From contig NC_134569.1 in assembly GCF_050947875.1 (NCBI RefSeq), positions 41,909,777-41,973,776 on the forward strand: 64,000 nt of DNA. Reading direction: 5' to 3'. Shown here piece by piece: positions 11,050-23,315 of this stretch (positions are counted from its first letter, which is position 1; the number at the start of each line of letters is the position of its first letter). This stretch comes from Dermacentor variabilis. Taxonomy: Eukaryota; Arthropoda; Arachnida; Ixodida; Ixodidae. A model generated the notes under the pieces. That model ran no database searches and had not been told where the DNA came from. It saw only the letters and a list, made by a program, of their open reading frames with translations. The position numbers and the translations under genes are program-made.

Positions 11050-11690
11050 TCGACTATACGAGCCGCGACAGAGCGGCCGACAAGGCAAGCGCTACAAAGT
11101 AGTGGACTCGACAGACAGCATCATGGCGAAGGCGGGAACGTAGGGACAATGTGAATAACAAGAAGAAGAGAAAAAGTGGAAACAGAAATATAAAAGGCAT
11201 AATTCTATTGTGCGTGCGTGTATCATCGGCGCACTCGAACCTGGGTCCGTCGCGTGCGCACTGGGACGAGAAGAGAGTGTTTCCTCGCCCGGTCGGATCA
11301 ATCTTTCTTAGAGCGTCCACTGCAGCGAGAGAGCGCCGTGCTTTCACCACTTCGTCCGTCAGCGGCGCTGGACGGCGGCAGAAGGAAGAGTGGAGAGGCG
11401 TCCAGCGAAGCGCGAGTGTATTTTCCTTTGTTGCGGGTCGTGTCGCGGCCGGGTCCTGGCTGCCGGACAACGACACACGCTGTTGCGTTCGACGACCAGA
11501 GTCACGTCTCGAAATTGAATAACGCCCTCGAAATGAAGCCATTGAGTCGAGGCCCCGGCCTCTTCTTGAAATGCTTTCTGTTCTATATTTTCTTCCTGTT
11601 GTGTTTCTTTTTACTTCCCCAAGTTCTGTCTCGTTTTGTGGCTTGGACCGTGGCTACGGATTAGTGTGTGCGGATGAGAATGACAGGAAA
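11050..11690. other. GC-rich block, possible exon/promoter or LTR
   Basis: GC- and CpG-enriched from about 11050 to 11530 and then a pyrimidine-rich stretch. Overlapping open frames on both strands (up to 162 codons, 11054-11542 -) have biased composition and no recognisable domain. The signal is compatible with a host 5' exon or promoter, but no splice or start evidence is decisive. Confidence 0.3.
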
Positions 11691-12540
11691 GCCGAGGAGT
11701 TAGGGGGATGTAGCGTACGGAGAAGGCTCGGCTGGTAGTCGCATGGCGTGTGTAGAACGACTAAAGAACAAGAAACACGTACTTGCCGTTAAGAATTGAA
11801 AAGAAAACAAGGGCCTGCAGGGAAACCGGCAGAATTGCGAACGACGAGAAATGGAGACTGATGGAGCCTTCGCAACAGTTATGAGAGGAGCTCCGTTATT
11901 TATGGACGCAAGAATTCTTTTGTGTCTCAGCTGTTGTTCGTACGGTTGTGTGGGATGCCAAGCGTCTAAAGGAACGCGTCCAGCATAACGTTTTGTATAC
12001 TTGCATATGTGTATGATGGTGTGCAAAAGTAATGCAGTCAGCGCTGGACGAGTATCGTTAAGCAATGCGCTGTATTTCGTTGCGCCTTGCATTGGGTCGT
12101 TTATCGGTGCAGTAACGGGCCATCAGCTTTGGAGTAGTTTTCAATGGTCGACGCTTACCTCTTAGTTCTGCTAATTGTTACTTAAGCTAACACAGGAGGG
12201 AACGAGTACTCTCTACTCTAAATTAGGCCAGACAAATCCTAACATACATAACTGAGCATAATTAACACCCATTGCAACAGTTAGCATTTCCTAAATTGGG
12301 ATGCTTACATTCGTTTCTGTCGCCAGAAGAGGCAATGAGTGACAGAGGGTGCGACACTTTCTCAACTGGTCGGTTTGATACGGGTCGTGGTACCGTGTCG
12401 GTCCGGAAACGTACAGCACCGCGGCCTCGTCGACACCAACTAGCCCAATTCTTTCCGTCAATTACTCGTCGTTCCATAGGCACACCATATTATACTATCC
12501 TCGCCGACAAATTTCTGTGGCAAAAAAAAAGAAACATAAG

Positions 12541-12650
12541 AAGAGTGGAGGAGGAGGAGTAAAGGTAGAAGGCAGGGATGTTAACTATAAATGCGTTCGG
12601 TTGGCTATCTTACGGTGAGGGACGGGAAAGGGGGAGTAGAAAGATGAGAT
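12541..12650 (-). repeat. Isolated 3' tail of the RNase H-type tick LINE
   Basis: Contains AGGCAGGGATGTTAACTATA and TTGGCTATCTTACGGTGAGG, closely related to the 3'UTR block downstream of the LINE frame at 30060-30850 (AGGCAGGGAGGTTAACCAGA, TTGCTATCTTGCACTGCG). No coding sequence is attached, so it appears to be a severely 5'-truncated copy in minus orientation. Confidence 0.6.
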
Positions 12651-12659
12651 TGATATATG

Positions 12660-14719
12660 GCGGCTAGGAAAAACGCGCTGATTACAGAAGCGAAGCTTCT
12701 ACACATGTGTTAACGTGACAAGAAGCTCGGCGCATTTTGACAGTGCTTTAGGTTTCTGCTTCTAGAAGCAAATGCTGAATAAGCGGTGCTACCTACTAGC
12801 GACATTTTCGCTTTTGACAAAATGCGGTTAAGTGAATGAATGTAAAACCATTCAAATTTAACACTGAGGGGTGTATTACACGTTGTAGGTTGAAATAAGT
12901 GCAATAGTAAATAGAATGTTTATGGTTTTTGGTTCCATAGCCTAAACAACCGCGAATGGGACCGTGTGATTATATAATATCGGGAGAGCTGTCACGCGTG
13001 CGCTTCATCTCAGTAGCTTTTTAGCCTGTTCCCGAGTGAAGAGATCTGCTGCGTCGCAGAAATGTGCACTGCCACGGTTTTGTAAAGGGACAGAAAGCGG
13101 TTTTGAGTGTGTTGTCCGGCATAAAAAGAAAAGTTTGTGGTTTTTGGCAAGTGTGTGCGTATTTATGGGGAAACTTGTAGCTTCAGTTTCATAACTGTAC
13201 CTGGGTACATCCGGCTTCAATGTATCCTACCCTCTCATTTGTTTGCAGTTGTTAAACAACAACAAAATTTGTCCTCGACTTTCCGCTCATTTTGTAGTGT
13301 AGAGCTAAACAAATTCTTATAAGAATTCGTCGCAAGGAAAACTTTGCTGTCAGTGGAACGTACACCCTGGACCGAGGATTCCAAGATTCGTCTCATCATT
13401 GGCGCTGCCGAATGTACAGGTTAGCATTTTTGGTAGAGTGACTACCCTTCTCAGGTGGTGTTTTGACGTTCCATTAGCTTCCTTTATTGCGAAAGCATCA
13501 TATGCCCCATTACGTATAAATCTGCCGTAGTCGGCGTGACCGAAAGATGGTAGTAAATTTAAATGGCCGACCGCGCATTGAGTAACAACACGTAAAAGAA
13601 AATGCTCGGATCGACGGCAAATTTTTTCAGGGAGGTTCTTGTAAAAAGAGTAAATTAATTACTTGGAAAAGAAAATTTGGTACTTTTCGGTGTGGGTGGT
13701 AATCGAGCCCGGGCTTCCGAGGGGCGAGACAAGCTCGTTTAAGCATAAGTTTAACCTCGCTTACTCGGTTCTGGCAGAGTAAAGGTGGGCCTACTGCGTC
13801 CGTAATTGGTCACGTGACGGCGCAGTCAATAGAGAGGAGGTAGCACCATGTCACAAGTGTATAAAATTAGCGCCTTCATTACATTCCGAGGTCTACAAAC
13901 GCTATGATGATCTCGCATTCTCACGCGCGAGCAGTCGCAGCTATCTCTACCGAATTCTTTCATTTCTAATTATGCTTTTTACGAGGAACCCGTACAAGTA
14001 TATGTTTTAGAACTGGGCTACAACCATGTTATAGTAAATGTTTTACAGAAACGTACGCATTCTCTTTCTTTCTCAAAGGTGCACAGGCAATGTCACGTGC
14101 CAATGTGCGCCTTGAGTTGGGGTTCGCATTGCAGCCCTTGTGATCGGTAGTTCATGACATTAAGGAGAAATTTTGCCCTCACTGTGAGATGCTTTCAAGC
14201 GCCGTGAGTGTGACAGCAGCCTCACAGGCCAACACTACAACGATGGTTAGATTGATGCGAAATACTGAAATGCACTGTGCTGCACTGCTGTATGACTGCG
14301 CTGGCTACTTGAAGTGGCTTTTTACTTTCGCGAAAAACTGCGGACGGCAACGGCACTGGAAGTTCACAGTCCGCGTGAGGAGTTTAAATGTATTTACTCG
14401 AGCAAATGATTTTGAAAAAGAACGCGTCTTGTCTCTGCGGAGTGCCTCCTTCAACTGCGCACTCTTTCATTTTCCTTTCTTTTTTTGCGATCATATGCAT
14501 TAGTAGAATGATACAAACATTACGGTTGATCAACAGAAATTTGTGCAAGAAATAGGTACTTCGCGAATGCTTAATAGAGGGCTTAAAAATGAACAAACAA
14601 GTAAATAAGTAAAAAAATGGATTGATCATGAGTAACAAGATCCGCGATTATCGAGAGATATCTAGGGAACCGATCGAAGTTTAGTAGGAAACCATATGGA
14701 GTGGGTTGTGGTCCGTTGT

Positions 14720-14755
<36 letters not shown>

Positions 14756-17080
14756 TGCACTACCTTACGGTGCAATATTAGAATGTTCACTTGGAGATGA
14801 CGCTGCACAAATTTTTGCATAACGAAAGACTAACCCAAACGGCTGTCGCTGCCGTTTGTAGCCGACATTAATGACGCGGACAATGTAGCATGATAATCAG
14901 AAACGCAGCATATTTGCAAGCGGTGTCGCTGCACTTAGTTGCGCACAGATAGGCTTGATTTTGTACTAAGCTGATATATACCAGCGTGAGAACTATTCTG
15001 GCATTGCCGCGCGGAAAAGAGAGTAACAACAAAGCACATAGACATAAAAAATAAAAAAACCTGCAGTAACCTGAGCAGAATTCACTAGAGACGACCTAAA
15101 GAAAGGACACTTGAGAAAAAGAAATAAAAGAAAGAAAAAAGAAAGAAAGAGAAATGGTCAGAGACATAAAGGAAAAGAGAAGCCCGAATCGATTAATGAT
15201 TGCCTTAACGGCTTTCTTCTCTCAGGCCTTCTCGACGTCTGGGACCTGCGAGACTGCATACAACGTTTATTCTGCCCCGTCTCGAATGCTCGTTATTTTT
15301 TTATTGGCTGCACTCAAAGTTGCGATGATGAGACGGCCTTTACGTCCACCCTGTTTCAGTCTTGTCATTTTGTTCGCCTCCTTGTATATATATATATATA
15401 TTTTACGAGTCTGTGGCTTCTCGCTATCCTCTTGTGAGCAAAGTAGGGTAATTGAGGTCTGTAGTAATTTCCCTTTATCTTGTGCGCCGAGCATTCGCGT
15501 TTGTTGCAAGCCTGGCCAGTGGGACGGAGCAAGGAAAAGAACAGGAGTAGTGGAGAGACTGAAATACGATGGGTGTCGCAATATACAAACAGACTCTGAC
15601 GACTAGTACGAACTCGTTTTCTGGATTCTTGTCTCGACTTGGGATACTTCCTCCACTTGTTTTCATCATTGTACTTAGGAACCATTAAATTAGATGGTCT
15701 TTTTTTTTTCGAGGCTAGAGAAACAAATAGTGGGACAAATTTGATAAGCAACCAGATAGAAGAGGGGTAGACTCTTCTGCTTGATTTCTTTCGCTGTGAT
15801 TAGGTGCCATAACATTCCACAATCCTTGGCATGTCATTTTTTTATTGATCTTTAGTCCGCGCTTATCCAGACGAAAAAATGGCTGTTGAGAAGTTTAAAT
15901 TTTAAAATGTAAACACATTATTTCGGAGGATAATATGATTGATCGGCACTAACTGCAAGTTTCGAAACCCAAATATGCCAAAATGGCATACTGACAAGTT
16001 ACGAATGGCGGTAAGCACGGTTCAGAATTTTGCGGGACATCTTGGACATCCTCATCGTTTGAAAAAACGAGGCTTTCTGCTCGTTCTTCTTTTTTTTTTT
16101 TGAGTGGCACATGCAGGGCAGCTGTTTCATAACAACTCTTACGACATTAATTTTTACTTCTTGGCTCAGCGACTGCGCTTTCTTGTCGCCAAGCTGTTGT
16201 ATTAGATAAGTTTGTACATTCTCACGAAATGGAGAAAGAAAGACAGCAGACTTTATCTATTCCTTCGGCGCTAAGCTCATTTGCTGCGTTTTTACCGTTT
16301 TTACTGGATGCACGCATTGAGTTCGCGAAAATGCAGCTTTTTCGTGAAATCATGGGCCTCTAAACGTGTGACGCCGGCAGCTGACGAACAAAAGACATTG
16401 CATCCTTTCTTTCTTTCTTTGTTGGTTGCTCTGTTTTTGTTTTTATGTTTATTTTTGAGCACTTCGCATTTTACTGGAATTGGTATGGCGTTGCGCAGGC
16501 GTAGCTGTCGAAATATCTGCTCCTCGATTGTACCAAACATGCTAAGCATAAATGGAACCTAGATCAAGAGCAAGACAGGATTGATCCCCATTGACCTTCC
16601 TGACTTGTGAAGTTGCTCGACCTTTGGCCATCATTGACAACCCAGTGAAAAGCATTGAACGTACTTGAAGATTACTTTGAAGACACGGAAATAATAAACG
16701 TGCACTGTGCCGCACTGGGTAGAGTTGGCTATTTAAGTACAACCCTAGTACACCGTTTGTGTAGGGTGTGCGCTTGTTGTCTAACATGTGGGTCGTACTG
16801 ATCTTTGTGCGTCTTGCGTGATGAAGCTCGCTTTTGACTCTTGCGTTTGTGCGCGTGTATTACGCCATCTGTGTATTTTAAAACGAAGCTTCCTTTGCCT
16901 GCTCACACGGGTGCTCACACATCTCTGTGGATATGTGTGTGGATATGTATACGAAGGTTACGTGTGCGCCGAATGCTATTACCAAACGGGACTGTATAAC
17001 CCTTCTTGCACGTTGACTGACAAAGTAACACGCGTATGCGCGATTCCATTCACCGTAGCAATAAATAAACAAATAAACAA
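12660..17080. other. No gene recognised
   Basis: About 4.4 kb without a recognisable gene or dispersed repeat apart from simple repeats: (TTCT)n at 14719-14757, a GAAA-rich stretch at 15115-15180, a short (TA)n at 15385-15401 and a poly-T at 16087. The larger frames at 15154-15606 and 15267-15751 overlap on opposite strands and are low complexity. Confidence 0.5.
14719..14757. repeat. (TTCT)n microsatellite
   Basis: About ten tandem TTCT units. Confidence 0.95.
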
Positions 17081-17083
17081 GTA

Positions 17084-17167
<84 letters not shown>
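17084..17167. repeat. (AAT)n microsatellite, possible retroposon tail
   Basis: About 27 uninterrupted AAT units, preceded by an AATAAACAAATAAACAAGTA stretch. The graded A-rich lead-in suggests it grew from a retroposon tail, but no element body is recognised upstream. Confidence 0.9.
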
Positions 17168-17344
17168 TTTCTATACAAAACCTGAACGTAGAATTTCGGC
17201 TCATAGGTATATCTAACACACACCAACCCGTTAGTAGAATGGCGCGTTATTTCCGATGGATTCATTGAATTACTTTATTTTCTTTTATTTATCGATTTTG
17301 TATGGGCCACTGGATGTGAGCCCGCTCTCGTCCAATCCTTCAGA

Positions 17345-17912
17345 ATGTGCATGTTCCACTGCGACACAAGAGGCATGCAGAATACCTAAATGTACCCAGA
17401 TATAGTGCCGATTCTCTAACTTCTCCACATCCCCCATTATCGACGAACGACGACGTGAAGACTCCAATGACGAACAAAACACTGAATGCAACTACAAATA
17501 CGACGAATACAACTACGAAAGACGTAACTGACGTCGTCAGCACCAACCTCATCGTTCGCCTTGACGGCCACCAAGTAGCTGCTCTTGTTAACACTGGCTC
17601 ACATTTTTCAATTATAAAGCTTACAGCTTGCCGAAAAGCTAAGGAAGGTGAAGACGCAATGGCACGGGCCCAACATAAGAACCGCCAGAGGTCAGTTGAT
17701 GACACCTGTCAGGAAATGCACGGCCCGACTCTTAATCGCTGGTTCAACCTTCGTCGCCACCCTCGTCATTCTTACTGAGTGTTGTAAAGAACTTATGGGC
17801 ATGGATTTCCTACGTGAGTACGGCGCCGTGATTAACATCCGTGACACAAGCGTCACGTTTGCCACGAGCTCGGATAATGTCACCCATGAGGAGCAACAAC
17901 AACCTGGCTGAC
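17345..17912 (+). pseudogene. gypsy aspartic protease, broken
   Basis: Retropepsin-like region. The segment LDGHQVAALVNTGSHFSI (about 17560-17615) carries the active-site loop, but the usual DTG is NTG, with Asn encoded by AAC at 17590-17592; this would abolish catalysis. A frameshift follows, and the second half resumes in another frame with CKELMGMDFLREYGAVI (about 17785-17835), the conserved end of gypsy proteases. It lies directly upstream of the reverse transcriptase. Confidence 0.75.
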
Positions 17913-18229
17913 GTATTGCTGCGGACGAAGTCATACTTTTGCCGCGGAGTTGCTCTCTCGTATCCATGCACTGTGACAGCCTGCAGACTGGGACTGGAGT
18001 CGCTGAACACATCGATGCGCTAGCACTGCATTGCGGCGTCTCCATTGCCAGCGCACTTATCAATGTATTCGACAGAAGCGCCGAACTCTTGCTGACGAAT
18101 TTTGGTAAGGAGCGTCGACACATCGATAGAGGCACTGCTGTCGCTTATTTCGACGAAGTAACACAAATACAAGACTGCCACTTAGCGCAGGAGGCGGACT
18201 CTACAATCCACACAGCTGCGCCTATTGTA

Positions 18230-19520
18230 GACGTTAGCAGGACGTTAACCGCCGTTGAGCGAGACAGTCTTCTTGAACTCACCAATCAGTACCAGGGCTG
18301 TTTCTCATCTGAGTCACGAGTTGGTCAAACGCCACTTACCAAACACCGCCTCATTACTGATGTCGATGCCAGACCCATTCGACAAAACCCTTATCGTGTG
18401 GCCTCAAAGGAACGCGAAGCAATGCTAAAATAAGTGTAGACGATGCGGGCAGATGACGTTATTCGACCATTTAATAGTCCTTGGGCATTACCTCCAGTTT
18501 TAGTGAAAAAGAAGGACGGTACCCTGCACTTCTGCATCGACTATCGGAGCTCAATCAGGTCAAAAAGAAGGACGTTTATCTACTACCAGGTAATGATGAT
18601 TCCTTGGACAGGTTGCGAAACGCGTGCTACTCTTCGTCAATGGACTTAAAAAGCGATTATTGGCAGATCAAAGAGCATGAGAGAGACCGTGAAAAAACCG
18701 CCTTTGCGACGCCTGACGGACTTTATAAATTTCAGGTACTTCCCTTCGGTTTGTGTTCGGCGACAGCAATATTTTTTATTGAATATTGAATATATCTCTA
18801 TTTCCAACTTTATTTTCAGTGTCTAATGGACACTGTGCTCTCTGGACTCAAATAGCAAACGTGCCTGGTGTACCTGGATAACGTGATTGTCTTTTCCGCA
18901 ACGTTCGACAAACACTTACGAAGGTTGAAAACTGTTTTTGAATAGATACGCTCTGCCGGTCTCACTTTGAAGCCTGAGAAGTGCCACTTTGGTTTTCAAA
19001 GGCTCCAGTTCCTTGGTCACGTCGTCAGTAGCCAACGAGTCCGACCCGATCCGGATAAAATTGCTGCCGTCGCTAATTTCCCCGACCCCATCAGAGAAAA
19101 AGGCCGTCCGACGTTTTCTGGAACTCTGCATATTACCGGCGATCTATTGCGAATTTCTCGCGCATCGCATGGCCGTTAACACAGGTCACCAGAGAACATA
19201 TGCCTTTTACTTGGGGCGAAGACCATCAGCGGGCATTTCACGAGCTCCGGCAACGCATGCAAGCGCCTCCCATACTAGCACACTTCGATGAAGACACCTC
19301 GACGATGTTGCATACAGACGCTAGTAATGTTGGTCTAGGGGCGATCGCTTCTAGGCCTATCCTGTAGTCTAGGGGCGATGCTCGTGCAATGGCAGGACGA
19401 CAGCGAAAAGGTGATTGCTTGCGCCAGTAGGACACTATCCCGCGCCGAGGCTAACTACTTCATCACTGAAAAGGATGCCTTGCAATGTTATGGACAGTTC
19501 TGAAATTTCGTCCGTATTTG
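18230..19520 (+). pseudogene. gypsy reverse transcriptase and RNase H, broken
   Basis: Reverse transcriptase landmarks: HRLITDVDARPIRQNPYRV (about 18345), PFNSPWALPPVLVKKKDGT (about 18469-18525), FQVLPFGLCSA (about 18734) and the catalytic box at 18871-18882, which reads YLDN in place of the usual YLDD. LKPEKCHFG and LQFLGHVVSS follow near 18967-19030. RNase H starts at HTDASNVGLGA (about 19310-19345), and an exact 13-bp repeat (GTCTAGGGGCGAT, 19333 and 19367) shows a local 34-bp duplication inside it. VIACASRTLSRAE is visible near 19411. Stops and frame changes are frequent. Confidence 0.85.
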
Positions 19521-19784
19521 ACCGTATTTGACGGTGTTTCACCGTCGTTAGCGATCACCATTCGTTCTGCTGGCTCGTTAATTTGAAACATCCTTCCGAC
19601 CGACTCGAACGCTGGAGTCTTCGAGTTCGATTTTATTGTCGCGTACAAGTCGGGAAACCGACACGCAGACGCTGACTGCCTTTCTCGGTATCCTGTTGAG
19701 CCAGCAACACAAGACGATGACGACAAGGTCTTTCTGGGATTCTTGGACACTGCCGATCTTTGATGCCAGCAACGGGAAGACATT

Positions 19785-20868
19785 GAATTGACGCCGCTTA
19801 TTGATTACCTGGGAGGACGAACCAAGAGCGCGCCGATGCTACTTGCAAGAGGGCTGGCGTCGTACTGCTTGTGCCGCAAAGTCCTCTACAAGAACTTCTC
19901 ACCTAGCCGCATCAACTACTTACAGACATGTCTGGATTGCCAGCGTCGCAAACCGCCATCCGTCAAGCCAGCCGGCCTACTGCACCCTGTTCATGTACCG
20001 GCCACACCATTAGCGCAAGTCAGCGTGGATTTTCTGGCCCCTTCCAAACATCTACTACCGGCAATAGGTAGATAATCGCCGCCACGGATTATCTCACTAG
20101 ATATGCCGAGACAGTTGCTCTGCAACGGGCAACAGCAGATGAAGCGGCACAATGTTTTCTCCAATCCATAGTTTTAAGGCATGACACTCCCGCAGTAGTC
20201 GTCACGGACAGGTTATGCGTTCGTGACCAACTTTTTTCATATAGTTCTACGTCTAAGTGGTACCGCCCAGCGGAAGACAACGGCCTATCACCGCCAAACA
20301 AACGGACTGACGGAACGAGTCAATAGGACACTGGCTGATATGATAAGCATGCACGTAGATGTAGAGTACAAGAACTGGGACGAGATTTTACCTTATCTCA
20401 CCTTCGCGTACAATACCGCTCGTCAATAGACCACTCGCAAGATGCCCTTCAGTCTCGCATACGGCCGCGAGGTTACGACAACATTAGACGTAATGCTCCC
20501 TCATGAATTTGATGACAACGAGACGGGTGCTGAAGAGATCACACAACGAGCAGAAGCAGCTATGCAGCTTGCGCGTTTGCGCATCCATGAATCCACACAT
20601 CACCTGTGACGCCAGACGCTACAATCTTCAGCACAGACGCGTAACATACAACATCGGCGACAAAGTGTGGGTCTGGACACCTATTCGTCAGCGTGGGCTC
20701 TCTGAAAAGCTCTTGCGCAGATACTTCGGGCCCTACACAGTTCTCCGATGCATCAGTGACGTTAACCACGAAGTCGTTCCAGGCGGCTCTCACTGTTCAA
20801 AACGCCGATGGCACTTACCCGAGGTCGTTCACGTGCTTCGTATGAAGCCGTGCTATGAAGACTGACAA
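19785..20868 (+). pseudogene. gypsy integrase, broken
   Basis: The zinc-binding end (CLDCQRRKPPSVKPAGLL, about 19938-19990) is followed by the core: VSVDFLAP (about 20020), ATDYLTRYAET (about 20081, first Asp), VVVTDR (about 20198, second Asp) and TERVNRTLADM (about 20311, the Glu region). FAYNTARQ and PFSLAYGRE follow, then a C-terminal block with VHVLRMKPCYED ending near 20862. The frame changes between the second Asp and the Glu segment, and a stop interrupts after FAYNTARQ. Confidence 0.8.
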
Positions 20869-21161
20869 GACTACGCAGTGTTTTATCGCTCTTTTTCAAG
20901 CCTCTATCATCGGGACGATGATTTTTTCTAAAGGGGGAGCAATTCGCACAACTATATTGCCACGGGCATGTGCCAATGGGGACAAGGTTGAAGTAGCGCG
21001 GGTTTTTAGGTTAAGCGTGGAGACGAAGAAGACGTTCTTGGTTTTTCTTTGACGACGGATAAGGTGAATTTCTTGGTGCTGCTCCGCTTCCTCGTCGATC
21101 CCACGTCGTTACAATACGTGCAGTTATTCTGTGGGCATACTATCGCCATTCTCCCTTCGAC

Positions 21162-21270
21162 AAGAGAGAGAGAGAGAGAGAGAAACTAAGCGGGAAAGGT
21201 ATGGAGGTTAACCAAGCACGTGCCCTGTTGGCTACCCTAGACTGTAGGAGGGGAAAAGAGACAAGTGTCA
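21162..21270 (-). repeat. (GA)n plus isolated 3' tail of RNase H-type tick LINE
   Basis: A (GA)n run at 21162-21182 is followed by GGTATGGAGGTTAACCAAGC and TTGGCTACCCTAGACTGTAG, the same 3'UTR block seen at 12541-12650 and 30060-30175. Minus orientation, no coding part, about 220 bp downstream of the gypsy coding end. Confidence 0.6.
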
Positions 21271-23236
21271 CACATCACCTGCGTCCTCGTGACACTGCTG
21301 CGTAGACATCACACCCTGTGCATCCGCCTTATTTGGTGTTTTCATTTCGGCGTGGCTTGTGAGTGGTGTATTGCATAAAGACAAAAGTTGCATAATGAAC
21401 CGTGCAACCTAAGTTGGTGGATAAACATAAGCATTTGCATGAGGCTGCGCGCTGCATATAATGAAAGTAAACACCAATTGTACGCACCACCATTATGGAC
21501 AGGATGTTATAAACCGCTTCCCTAAAGCTTCGCATCACATAAGTTTCAACATGTGTGCTAGATCAGCACGGTTATTTTTCTCATATGTGCGCTCATTCAT
21601 TCAGGAATGCATTGAGGCCTTGCGTACCTGTTCAGAATATGTATATACCCGTATGTGTCTCTCTTCAGTATAGTCTGTGGTGAAACTTGTCCTCGCGTAC
21701 TGTCTCTGTATGCTCCATTTCGCGTAGAACAAGAAGCAGTCCTCACTTACTCTTTTTAGTTATCTACGTTCTAGATATTCCGAGCATGTGACGTAGCCTC
21801 TTATTATAGAATATTTCTTTAGTTATTATCATGTGAAAGCGAGTAGCCATCGTCAATAGAGGAAGACTAAATCTCTTGTATATTCATTTCAATAACTTTC
21901 TTTCTACAAATGGACGCGCAGAATTACATCAGTTCACATCTTGTACGGGGGCATTAAGACAAGCGCGGGCAAACACGCCAACAAACGCACGTAACACACG
22001 ACAGAGACACTCATGAAACCCGAATAATCAATGCACTCGGACACATGCGTCGTGACAGAAACCTGCTGCTTCTGTGTTTGTCGAGAAATTTGCTGCTCGC
22101 CTAACTGAATGCGCTACCATAGATTCGCAACAGTTGAGAACGGAACGAAAAAAAAAGAAAGACAAGGAAGGAAATTTTCATTTAGTAGCTGACATCGGTG
22201 GCCAACAGAAGCGTAAGTTACGCCTGTGTGACCTGCATTCGAATGTCCTCTGCAAGCCACCGTGGTCCTGTTTTTTCAATACTTTCCCCTAAATTACGTA
22301 GGAAAACCTAAAAGCGAAACCGGCATGGCGAACCTCGCGTGCGCCAGCACTGGCGTGAGCATCTGTGCACGCTCCCTCAACTCAATGCGCAGCCGGCATT
22401 ATTTCGCGTCGTGTCGATACTGTTTGCGGATCTCTATGGCGAAATACAAAGCTCCGCTGAAGGGAGACAAAAACAATACTGTAAATGTTGAGGAGGACGC
22501 TTCGCTCTCGCTCGATTTGATGCCCTGCGTGCTGGCGCGGAGGGCCGTGGCGGCTGTAGGAAGCGCAGCCACGCGCCATTTCATTTGACCCGCGCTTTAA
22601 CCCACCGCTCTACCGCAGCTAGTAGGTTGGAGGGCCTAACTTGTGTTTTCGCTCGTCAAGATGCACATCGAGCGAGAGGGAAAGGGAGGGCGGGGAGTTC
22701 AGAGAGCGGGGGTTTAGGGGGGGTGGTGGGGTTCAAAGTGGACAACTACGGAGAAATAGCATGAGAAAGTAAACATGGCGAAGACAGAGAAGTCAGGTTG
22801 GGGAAGCGGTACAGAAAAAGAAAACCAAAAGAAGAACGCTTAGGCAGGCCTGCGCGGAAGGAATCAAAGGCGCACTTTACAGCCTTTGCATTGCACTGGC
22901 CGCTGAGCATGGAGAAGCGAAAACCAGCGTATAGTATGTACGACCTTAAAGAAAGAAAGAAAGAAAAAGAAAGGAAGGTGAAAAGAAGACAGAAACGAAA
23001 AAAGGACTACAGCGGAAACGAGTTCGGCTGGCCTCACGAGAAAGTCCCGGAGCGAGGTCGCGCGCAGGGCGACTCCCACGCCGCTCTCGCCGCAACACTC
23101 GTAATAACGCCGGATGGGAGGGTTTGCTCTCTGTATTTGTTTTCTATCGGAAATCGATGCATTTCGGTAAACCCTTAGTGCGCGCTTCTGCGGCCTGCGA
23201 ATGAATGCGCTGCTATAGACGTACACGCGTACAGAC

Positions 23237-23315
<79 letters not shown>

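Larger units (their letters stand above)
17340..20945 (+). mobile_element. Ty3/gypsy LTR retrotransposon internal region, inactive
   Basis: Pol-type domains occur in gypsy order: end of gag with a possible degenerate zinc knuckle (CMFHCDTRG, about 17347), protease, reverse transcriptase, RNase H and integrase. A purine-rich AAAGGGGGAGC at 20931-20941 right after the coding end is a good polypurine-tract candidate. No pair of LTRs could be identified; most of gag and the 5' LTR seem absent. Frameshifts and stops break every domain. Known role of the family: cytoplasmic reverse transcription in virus-like particles followed by integration. Confidence 0.85.

Noticed and set aside
16878..17265. 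Poly-Tyr and poly-Leu frames
   Set aside because: Translation of the (AAT)n repeat; the same applies at 39887-40123 and to the poly-Ile frame at 24924-25130.
20945..21160. 3' LTR of the gypsy element
   Set aside because: It follows a good polypurine tract, but no matching 5' LTR or clear TG...CA termini could be found, so no LTR is claimed.
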